Assembly (NCBI GenBank): GCA_002168015.1
Contig: NHCX01000091.1
Location: 1 to 13,970 of the forward strand
DNA from: Verrucomicrobia bacterium TMED44
GTDB lineage: Bacteria > Verrucomicrobiota > Verrucomicrobiia > Opitutales > Seribacteraceae
Length of the DNA stretch: 13,970 nucleotides
Direction of reading: 5' to 3'
In this document: positions 6,027 to 12,581 of the stretch, piece after piece
How positions within the stretch are numbered: position 1 is the stretch's first letter
Layout of the letters: every line of letters begins with the position of its first letter
Made by a program: the position numbers and the translations under genes
The notes under the pieces: model-generated
Database searches by the model: none
The model's input: only the letters and a program-made list of their open reading frames with translations
What the model was told of the DNA's origin: nothing

Positions 6027-7795
6027 AATTAAGTCTTGATTGGTTAAGTGAATATGTTGACCTGCCCGAGCCCGCAGAGGAATTGATCGATGTATTGCCC
6101 ATGCTCGGGATTGAGGTGGAAGAAGGAGACGAAACCCCATCAGCAAGTCTCGACAAAGTCGTGGTGGGTAAGGTTCTTGAAAAAAACCAACATCCCGAAG
6201 CCGACCGGTTAAGTGTCTGTTCAGTCGAAGTCGGTGAGCAAGAACCCGCGCAGATTGTTTGTGGTGCAACCAATTTTAATCCGGGTGACCGGGTACCTGT
6301 TGCTCTTCCAGGTGCAAAATTACCCGGCGGATTTAAAATCAAAAAGTCTAAACTCAGAGGAGTGGAATCCGAAGGAATGATGTGTAGTGCCAAGGAACTG
6401 GAACTTGGGGAAGATGATGCAGGTCTTTTTATTTTATCCGGCGAGCCGGAAATCGGTCGGAAAATCACCGAGGTGGTCTCCAAATCAACCACCCTCGAAC
6501 TCGAAATCACCGCCAATCGAGGAGACTGCCTTAGTCATATTGGAGTTGCTAGGGAGGTATCCGCTTATTACCAGACTCCGATTTGCCTTCCTGAAGTAAA
6601 AGATTCAGCAGCACCTGCAAACTCTGCAAGAGGGAATTCGCTCCTGTCGTCTGTGGAGGTTCAATCTTCCCAATGTCCTTATTACACCGCATGGTCTGTA
6701 AAGGAAGTAAAGATTGCACCCAGCCCCGACTGGTTGATTGAGAGAATTGAATCGATTGGATTACGTCCGATTAATAATGTGGTGGATATCACAAATTTTG
6801 TCCTTCATGAAACCGGACAACCCCTCCATGCATTTGACCTGAAAAAAATTGCGGGCGCTGCCATTATCGTCAGGGAAGCAAAAGAGGGAGAGAAAATAAT
6901 CACTCTGGATGATCAGGAGCGTGCCCTGACGACAAAAATGATGGTGATTGCAGATGCAGAAAAACCATTAGTTGTCGCTGGAATTATGGGCAGTGTGGAT
7001 GCCGAAGTCGATGACAACACCACCGATATTGTTCTCGAATCAGCATGGTTTCATCCTGGTAATGTCCGGGCAACGGCCCGATCTCTCGGACTACACACCG
7101 ACAGTTCAAAAAGATTTTCCAGGGATGTAGACCCCGAAGGTGTAGAATTTGCGGCAAGAAGAGCGATTGATCTAATTATTGAAATTACAGGAGGATCTGC
7201 CACCAATGAATTTATATCCATTGGAAAACCTCCCCGAACATCACGTACGATTGAGATTGAGACCGCTTATGTTGAAGATCGCTGCGGGTTTGAAGTATCA
7301 ACAGAGAATTTGACAGCAAGTTGGAAAAGGCTTGGTTTTGATGTCGAAGGTACATCACCTATCCGGGTAACCGTCCCTTCTTACCGTTCGGAAGTCGACC
7401 GTCCAATTGATTTGGTTGAGGAATTTCTCAGAATCCGGGGAACCTCAGATTTACAGGGATCCAAATTTTTGTCACCAAGTCTTCAAAGAGATAATCAACC
7501 GAGTTATGACCTCTGTGATCTTGCAACAGATAACTTGACCGGACAAGGATACCAAGAAGTCTGCAATTACAGTCTCCGATCTGCAAATGAACTGATATGC
7601 TGGTTTCCTGAACTTCCCAGTGATCAACTTGCCTTGGGCAACCCACTAACGGCAGACCATACTCATGTCCGACCTTCTTTACTCCCGGGACTGGTGGAAG
7701 TTCTTGCTCATAATCAGCGAAACCTAACTGAGCTCAACCGTGTTTTTGAAATTGGAAGAATTTCCGACCCGGTCCTCGGGGAAATGCAGAGCTAA
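6023..7795 (+). CDS. pheT: Phenylalanine--tRNA ligase beta subunit, N-terminal 590 residues (frame-disrupted)
   Basis: PheT pairs with PheS, binds tRNA-Phe and edits misactivated Tyr. The reading frame begins in the ATGA overlap with pheS. It shows MKLSLDWLSEYVDL (1-14), a tRNA-binding B1/B2 region (about 40-150) with NQHPEADRL and GVESEGMMCS, and the B3/B4 editing region (about 210-370) with NNVVDITNFV and LHAFD. The B5 domain follows (about 405-470) with PSYRSEVDRPIDLVEE, and then the synthetase-like core with NPLTADHTHVRPSLLPGL (540-557). It stops at a TAA at 7793-7795 just after VFEIGRISDPVLGE. PheT is normally about 800 residues, and the rest is encoded one frame back from about 7783 to 8451. 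Adding one base within 7780-7784 would give one open frame of 809 residues. A sequencing or assembly error is the likeliest cause, because pheT is essential. Confidence 0.93.
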   Translation: MKLSLDWLSEYVDLPEPAEELIDVLPMLGIEVEEGDETPSASLDKVVVGKVLEKNQHPEADRLSVCSVEVGEQEPAQIVCGATNFNPGDRVPVALPGAKLPGGFKIKKSKLRGVESEGMMCSAKELELGEDDAGLFILSGEPEIGRKITEVVSKSTTLELEITANRGDCLSHIGVAREVSAYYQTPICLPEVKDSAAPANSARGNSLLSSVEVQSSQCPYYTAWSVKEVKIAPSPDWLIERIESIGLRPINNVVDITNFVLHETGQPLHAFDLKKIAGAAIIVREAKEGEKIITLDDQERALTTKMMVIADAEKPLVVAGIMGSVDAEVDDNTTDIVLESAWFHPGNVRATARSLGLHTDSSKRFSRDVDPEGVEFAARRAIDLIIEITGGSATNEFISIGKPPRTSRTIEIETAYVEDRCGFEVSTENLTASWKRLGFDVEGTSPIRVTVPSYRSEVDRPIDLVEEFLRIRGTSDLQGSKFLSPSLQRDNQPSYDLCDLATDNLTGQGYQEVCNYSLRSANELICWFPELPSDQLALGNPLTADHTHVRPSLLPGLVEVLAHNQRNLTELNRVFEIGRISDPVLGEMQS

Positions 7796-8451
7796 TCAGT
7801 ATTGCGTGGGTTACCACAACGGGATATGCTAAGAAGAACTGGAAGACTCCCGAAGATCCAGATTTCTTTTCCCAAAAAAGCTCTTTGGAACAAATGCTCC
7901 ATGCTGTAGGATTGTCTATGCCCAAAGGATTATGGAACTCTTTTGAAAACGAATTACCCTGGCAATGTAAATATGCAGCAAAGTTAGGAGATGTTCACCG
8001 TAATAAATTAGAAATTTCGTTGGGTACGCTAAGGATAAACCTCTCCAAGTCGTACAACCTTAAGGGTTCTGTGATTGCGGTTGAAATCCTTATTGATCCC
8101 GTACTGCTTAATAAACGGAAGAAGCCAACCTCATTTGCCAGTTTCAGTACCTTTCCTCCTGCGATCAAAGACTTATCACTCGTGGTCTCAAAAAAAGAAC
8201 CAGCTGAGAATATCCGAATCAAAGTGGAGGAAATTGTACAATCAGTTATTTCAAATGATATCACGATGGATCCCATCAATCTGTTCGATGTCTTTTCAGG
8301 AAAAGGGCTTAGTGAGGATAAAAAAAGTATCGCCTGTAGCTTGCGGATGCGTGCCCCTGATCGAACATTAGGAGAAAAAGAGGTTAACCACGCCTTTGAA
8401 AAAATACGGTTAGGAATTGAAAACGAAACCGATTATGAATTAAGAAAATAA
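7783..8451 (+). CDS. pheT: Phenylalanine--tRNA ligase beta subunit, C-terminal part (frame-disrupted continuation)
   Basis: This is the remainder of pheT in the -1 frame. The continuation reads NAELISIAWVTTTGYAKKNW, just what is expected after the FEIGR block of the upstream frame. The first ATG inside it is at 7885 and has no sign of being a natural start, so this is not an independent gene. The last roughly 95 residues form the anticodon-binding FDX-ACB domain: FPPAIKDLSLVVSKK, then FDVFSGKGL, then MRAPDRTLGEKEVNHAFEKI. This frame is open only from 7750, because a TGA lies at 7747-7749. The frame change must therefore lie between 7750 and 7792. gatC begins one base after the stop. Confidence 0.9.
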   Translation, partial: NAELISIAWVTTTGYAKKNWKTPEDPDFFSQKSSLEQMLHAVGLSMPKGLWNSFENELPWQCKYAAKLGDVHRNKLEISLGTLRINLSKSYNLKGSVIAVEILIDPVLLNKRKKPTSFASFSTFPPAIKDLSLVVSKKEPAENIRIKVEEIVQSVISNDITMDPINLFDVFSGKGLSEDKKSIACSLRMRAPDRTLGEKEVNHAFEKIRLGIENETDYELRK

Positions 8452-8452
8452 G

Positions 8453-8746
8453 ATGAGCGAAAAATCTTCCATGGATATTGATTATGTAGCAAACCTTGCC
8501 CGGATTGAACTATCACCTGAGGAAAAAAATAAATTTCAGGGTCAATTGGGTGAGGTGCTAAAATATTTTGAAAAACTACAGGAGGTTGATGTCGAAGGGG
8601 TAATCCCAACCGCTCATGCCTTTCCCCGTTTTAATGTTTGGGATGTAGATGAATCAGTTGAGGGATTTACTTCGATTGAAGCCTTACAAAATGCACCCAA
8701 ATCAAGAAATGACCAAGTGGTCGTGCCCAAAGTGGTTGAGGAATAA
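8453..8746 (+). CDS. gatC: Aspartyl/glutamyl-tRNA amidotransferase subunit C
   Basis: GatC is the small subunit that wraps around GatA and GatB and stabilises the GatCAB complex. The 97-residue product matches the usual length of about 95. It has the family pattern: IDYVANLARIELSPEE (9-24), FQGQLGEVLKYFEKLQEVDVEGV (28-50), then PTAHAF and a C-terminal NAPKSRNDQVVVPKVVE. The start at 8453 is one base after the pheT stop. An internal ATG at residue 7 would also fit the family, so the first six residues are less sure. Expression is probably coupled to pheT, since no separate ribosome-binding site is seen. gatA follows after 8 bases. Confidence 0.95.
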   Translation: MSEKSSMDIDYVANLARIELSPEEKNKFQGQLGEVLKYFEKLQEVDVEGVIPTAHAFPRFNVWDVDESVEGFTSIEALQNAPKSRNDQVVVPKVVEE

Positions 8747-8754
8747 GTTATACG

Positions 8755-10227
8755 ATGTCTGATCATTCTGAAATATTTTCCCTGACTGGTTCAGAAATAT
8801 CCCACGGGATTGACAATGGCATATTTTCTTCTCAAGAAGTTACCCTCGCCTATCTTTCCCGTATCAGAGAGGTCGATGAAAAAGTTCATGCTTTTTTAAG
8901 TTACGACGAAGACGATATGCTCAGGCAGGCAAAATTATCTGATCAGCGAAGGGCTTCAGGGAAATCGTTGGGTCCATTGGACGGCGTACCTGTAGGCCTG
9001 AAAGATGTAATTTCCGTAAAAGGTCAACCCCTGACTGCCGCCAGTAAAATCTTAAAGGATTATCGATCCCCCTACGATGCAACTGTAACTGTAAAATTAA
9101 GGAGTGCTGGAGCAGTGGTTGGGGGTAGACTCAACTTGGACGAATTCGCCATGGGTTCATCTACTGAAAACTCGGCTTATGGTCCTACATGCAACCCCTG
9201 GGACTTAAACCGCGTTCCTGGTGGAAGCAGTGGTGGCAGTGCCGCAGCCGTAGCTGCCAGAGAAACTCCTTTTACTCTGGGATCTGATACGGGAGGGTCA
9301 ATTCGTCAACCCGCATCGTTGTGTGGAGTAGTAGGAATGAAACCAACCTACGGACGGGTATCCCGCTATGGCTTGGCTGCTTTTGCCTCCTCCTTGGACC
9401 AAATAGGCCCTTTCGCTCAAACGGTGGAAGACGCTGCTCATCTTCTCGAAATTATTTCAGGACATGATCCTCTCGATTCCACGAGCTACCCCACAGATGT
9501 TTCTTCATTTTCTAAGATTCTCAATGAACCGATCAAGCCGTGTAAGCTTGGATTGCCCAAGGAGTTTTTCGGCCCAGGCATGGATGATGAGGTGAGAAAA
9601 TCAATTGATGAGGTCATTCAATGGTATCGGCAAAAAGGGTACGAATTAGTAGAAATTTCTCTACCTACTACAGAACTTTCGGTACCGGTGTACTATGTTA
9701 TTGCCACTGCCGAGGCATCTTCCAACTTAGCACGATATGATGGCATTCGTTACACAACGAGGAGCGAAAAAGCTGAAAATGCGATTGATGTTTATGCCAA
9801 GAGCCGGGGAGAAGGTTTTGGGCAGGAAGTTAAGCGACGCTGTATTCTGGGAGCCTACGGATTGAGCAGTGGATATTACGACGCATACTATCTTCGGGCC
9901 CAAAAAACCAGGACCTTGATCCGTGATGACTTTGATAAAGCCTTTGCACAAGTGGATGCCATTTTAACGCCCACTTCCCCAACTCCAGCATTCAAGTTTG
10001 GAGAAAAAAGCGAAGATCCAATTTCGATGTATCTGAGTGATATTTATACGATCTCAACCAACCTGGCCGGACTACCAGGCATCTCTGTGCCGTGCGGATT
10101 CACTGAAAATGGTCTGCCTGTGGGAATGCAACTTATTGGACAAGCTTTTGAGGAAGGTAAACTGCTTTCCATCGCCCATGACTATGACCGGGAATTACAA
10201 TTTGGGCGAAAACAACCTAACCTTTAA
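8755..10227 (+). CDS. gatA: Aspartyl/glutamyl-tRNA amidotransferase subunit A (glutaminase/amidase)
   Basis: GatA hydrolyses glutamine and channels the ammonia to GatB, where Glu-tRNA-Gln (or Asp-tRNA-Asn) is amidated. The 490-residue product is a complete amidase-signature enzyme. The Ser-cisSer-Lys triad can be placed: Lys83 in GVPVGLKDV, Ser158 in the PGGSSGGSAAA stretch (155-165), and the nucleophile Ser182 in SDTGGSIRQPAS (177-188). The spacings of 75 and 99 residues from Lys to the two Ser equal those known for GatA. The C-terminal part contains DAILTPTSPTPAF and NLAGLPGISVPCGF, also typical. The start follows gatC by 8 bases without a Shine-Dalgarno sequence. gatB follows after another 8 bases, so the three subunits are probably made from one mRNA. 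Confidence 0.97.
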   Translation: MSDHSEIFSLTGSEISHGIDNGIFSSQEVTLAYLSRIREVDEKVHAFLSYDEDDMLRQAKLSDQRRASGKSLGPLDGVPVGLKDVISVKGQPLTAASKILKDYRSPYDATVTVKLRSAGAVVGGRLNLDEFAMGSSTENSAYGPTCNPWDLNRVPGGSSGGSAAAVAARETPFTLGSDTGGSIRQPASLCGVVGMKPTYGRVSRYGLAAFASSLDQIGPFAQTVEDAAHLLEIISGHDPLDSTSYPTDVSSFSKILNEPIKPCKLGLPKEFFGPGMDDEVRKSIDEVIQWYRQKGYELVEISLPTTELSVPVYYVIATAEASSNLARYDGIRYTTRSEKAENAIDVYAKSRGEGFGQEVKRRCILGAYGLSSGYYDAYYLRAQKTRTLIRDDFDKAFAQVDAILTPTSPTPAFKFGEKSEDPISMYLSDIYTISTNLAGLPGISVPCGFTENGLPVGMQLIGQAFEEGKLLSIAHDYDRELQFGRKQPNL

Positions 10228-10235
10228 GTACGAAT

Positions 10236-11696
10236 ATGGATTACGAAGCGGTCATTGGTTTAGAAGTTCATGTACAACTGGACACAAAATCAAAAATGTT
10301 TACCCGAGTCGGCACCGGATTTGGCCAACCACCTAATACTTTAACCAACCCTGTAGTCCTTGGATTACCTGGAGCATTACCGGTGATGAATCGGGATGCT
10401 ATTGAAAAATCGATTAAAGTGGGCTTACTTCTAAATTGTAAGATCGCTGATATATGTAAATGGGATCGAAAAAATTATTTCTACCCAGATATGCCAAAGA
10501 ACTATCAAATTTCTCAATTCGACCAGCCGATTTGCGAGGGCGGAGAGGTTGAAATCGAAATGCCTGGAAACTCGCCATCTGAGATAGGCTCTCATCGAAT
10601 CGTTCAACTTACGCGGATCCACCTTGAAGAGGATGTAGGCAAACTGACTCACTATGAAACGGACAGTTTGGTCGATTACAATCGGGCGGGATGCCCTTTA
10701 CTCGAAATCGTGAGTGAACCTGATCTTTTTTCTCCCGAAGAAGTATTTGCTTACCTGACCTCACTGCGTAACTCTCTGGTTTCCGCTGAAATTTCGGACT
10801 GCGATATGGAGAAAGGTCAGTTGCGCTGCGATGCCAATATAAGTATCCGCCCGGTTGGCACTTCGACTTTGGGCACCAAGGTTGAAATCAAGAATCTCAA
10901 TACCATCTCAGGGGTTAGAAATGGGGTGGAATACGAAATTCGACGACAAACCAAAGCCTTGAATGAAGGGGAAACGATTATACAGGAAACCCGTCGTTGG
11001 AATCCGGACCAAAAATACACCACTCCGATGCGAACCAAAGAAATGGCACATGATTACCGATATTTCCCGGATCCGGACCTGATGCCCGTAAAAATTGATT
11101 CCGAATGGGTAGAATTTATCCGCAAAGAACTTCCTGAAAAACCTTTTGATAAACAAAGACGCTACATGGAGGAAATGAACCTGCCCTATTCTTCCACATC
11201 TGCTCTCTGTGGGGACCGTCCTCTATGTGAATTTTTTGAAGAAGCAGCTAAACTTTCCAAGGTTCCTCAAAAAATTGCCAATTGGGTGGTCAATGATTTG
11301 CTAAGGGAACTTGGACAGGCAGGCAAGGAAGGTGAAGAAAGACGGGGTCTTCAAAATTGTCCGGTTACTCCGCAACATTTGGCCGAGTTGATAAATTTGA
11401 TCGAGGATGGCGTGGTTTCCAACAATGTAGCCAAGGAACTCTTTCCTGAAATGTTTATCTCCGGAAAATCAGCCAAGACATTAGTTGAGGAAAAAGGACT
11501 AGAGATGAAGTCGGATGGAGATGAGATTGAAGATCTCTGCGCGCAGGCAATTTCCGACGATCCGGATGCCGCCGAAAAATTCCGTGGCGGAAAAGAGGGA
11601 GCAATCAATGCACTGAAAGGCTCGGTCATGAAAGCAACGCGAGGACAGGCAAATCCCCAGGTAGTCGATGAAACGCTTCGTCGCCTGCTTTCGTAA
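10236..11696 (+). CDS. gatB: Aspartyl/glutamyl-tRNA amidotransferase subunit B
   Basis: GatB binds the misacylated tRNA, activates its side-chain carboxylate with ATP and transfers ammonia from GatA. The 486-residue product begins MDYEAVIGLEVHVQLDTKSK, the standard N-terminus. The kinase-like cradle contains NYFYPDMPKNYQISQ, HLEEDVGKLTH, DYNRAGCPLLEIVSEPD and CDMEKGQLRCDANIS. The helical and YqeY-like tail (about 325-486) ends with the conserved VMKATRGQANPQVVDETL. Nothing is missing. It is the last gene of the pheS-gatB unit. I see no intrinsic terminator after it. A complete GatCAB usually means that tRNA-Gln and/or tRNA-Asn is charged by the indirect route, but the synthetase genes that would settle this are not in the window. 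Confidence 0.97.
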   Translation: MDYEAVIGLEVHVQLDTKSKMFTRVGTGFGQPPNTLTNPVVLGLPGALPVMNRDAIEKSIKVGLLLNCKIADICKWDRKNYFYPDMPKNYQISQFDQPICEGGEVEIEMPGNSPSEIGSHRIVQLTRIHLEEDVGKLTHYETDSLVDYNRAGCPLLEIVSEPDLFSPEEVFAYLTSLRNSLVSAEISDCDMEKGQLRCDANISIRPVGTSTLGTKVEIKNLNTISGVRNGVEYEIRRQTKALNEGETIIQETRRWNPDQKYTTPMRTKEMAHDYRYFPDPDLMPVKIDSEWVEFIRKELPEKPFDKQRRYMEEMNLPYSSTSALCGDRPLCEFFEEAAKLSKVPQKIANWVVNDLLRELGQAGKEGEERRGLQNCPVTPQHLAELINLIEDGVVSNNVAKELFPEMFISGKSAKTLVEEKGLEMKSDGDEIEDLCAQAISDDPDAAEKFRGGKEGAINALKGSVMKATRGQANPQVVDETLRRLLS

Positions 11697-11746
11697 TGAG
11701 TAAGAGTGTAGATACATTTTCAGGTTTTCCTCATTTTAATTTGAAA

Positions 11747-11763
11747 TTGAGACTCAGTCTCAA
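11747..11763 (+). promoter_or_regulatory. Perfect 17-base dyad upstream of the DUF3450-ExbB operon, candidate operator
   Basis: TTGAGACT, a central C, then AGTCTCAA form a perfect inverted repeat of 8 bases on each side. It is followed by AAAAG rather than a T-run on the + strand, so it does not look like a terminator for gatB. It lies 44 bases upstream of the DUF3450 start, 27 bases before the best -10 box. That position suits a repressor or activator site. No known regulator consensus is recognised. Confidence 0.4.
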
Positions 11764-11768
11764 AAAGT

Positions 11769-11801
11769 CTTCCAATCCTACCTCATTTTGTATAGTATTA
11801 T
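11769..11801 (+). promoter_or_regulatory. Possible promoter of the DUF3450-ExbB operon
   Basis: TATAGT (11791-11796) and the overlapping TATTAT (11796-11801) both resemble a -10 box. The best -35 candidate 16 bases upstream, CTTCCA (11769-11774), is weak, which would fit a factor-dependent promoter. Transcription would begin within a few bases of the ATG at 11808, so the mRNA would be leaderless or nearly so. Confidence 0.35.
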
Positions 11802-11807
11802 TGCTTC

Positions 11808-12581
11808 ATGAGTTTTTCTTTACGAATCAAAATATCTTTAATTTTTGGGCTTAGTGGCTATTACCTACTCGGGTCGACCTTTAAAGACACCACCACAATC
11901 ATCCAGGAATGGGTCCAGACTGAGCAATTAATCAGCGAGGAAAGCACCGAATGGAATATAGAAAAAGCTGCTTTACTCGATATCAGGGATGCGTTGAAAA
12001 CTGAAATCGTAGAACTTGATGAACGCTTAGAGGAATCTGAAGAAGAAGCCGTGGGTGCTGCTAAGCAAAGAACTGAATTGCTTGAACAAAAGGACGAGAT
12101 TAAAGAAACCACCCGCTCTCTACTCGAGGGTGTCGATGCTCTACAAATTCAGGTGGAGGAAGCCTTTAAACTCCTTCCGAGCCCCCTTGCAAAACGATTG
12201 AAACCGTTTCGCCAAAAGCTCAATAATCAGATCGAGAAGAACAATATTTCTCTAAGACAAAGGGTCGATACCCTACTCTCACTCCTTCAGGCTATATCTT
12301 TGTATCATCGAAATATTTCCCTCGAAAGACAAGAGTTCTCTCTGGAGGATGGGGTCTCGCGAGAGTTTCAGGTCATGTATTTTGGATTAGGGATTGCCTA
12401 CTTTGTGAACGAATCCGGTACGGTTGCTGGATATGGTACTCCTAATAAAAGCGGTTGGGTTTGGAAAAGAGACGACACTTTGGCCCTAGAAATTTCGACC
12501 GGGGTCGATATGGTAAATAACCGTGCCATGCCCCGTTTCCTCAAATTGCCATTTCCTCAACCTAAAGAGCCAAACCAATGA
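11808..12581 (+). CDS. DUF3450 family protein, TonB-system associated
   Basis: The 257-residue product has a short basic start and a hydrophobic segment (about 5-22, RIKISLIFGLSGYYLLG) that suggests export to the periplasm. A long charged heptad-like coiled coil follows (about 40-120, rich in Glu, Lys and Leu). A C-terminal domain (about 180-250) contains FQVMYFGLGIAYFVNESG and PNKSGWVWKRDD. This plan matches DUF3450, a family of unknown biochemistry usually encoded just before a MotA/TolQ/ExbB channel in TonB-type operons. The next gene here is exactly such a channel, overlapping by ATGA, so the two are probably translated together. The ATG at 11808 is needed for the export signal and has no Shine-Dalgarno sequence. 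A periplasmic accessory role to the channel is inference. Confidence 0.8.
   Translation: MSFSLRIKISLIFGLSGYYLLGSTFKDTTTIIQEWVQTEQLISEESTEWNIEKAALLDIRDALKTEIVELDERLEESEEEAVGAAKQRTELLEQKDEIKETTRSLLEGVDALQIQVEEAFKLLPSPLAKRLKPFRQKLNNQIEKNNISLRQRVDTLLSLLQAISLYHRNISLERQEFSLEDGVSREFQVMYFGLGIAYFVNESGTVAGYGTPNKSGWVWKRDDTLALEISTGVDMVNNRAMPRFLKLPFPQPKEPNQ

Noticed and set aside
7778..7786. Programmed -1 frameshift site in pheT (GGGGAAA).
   Set aside because: In the zero frame the codons are GGG GAA ATG, which do not form an X XXY YYZ heptamer. No PheT family is known to need recoding. An indel is simpler, so I kept only the frame change itself as a finding.
7885..8451. An independent gene starting at the ATG at 7885.
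   Set aside because: PheT homology continues without a break upstream of this ATG to about 7783, so it is the pheT C-terminus.
11747..11763. Reading the dyad as a terminator for gatB.
   Set aside because: The + strand continues with AAAAG and mixed sequence, without a T-run, so it does not fit intrinsic termination.
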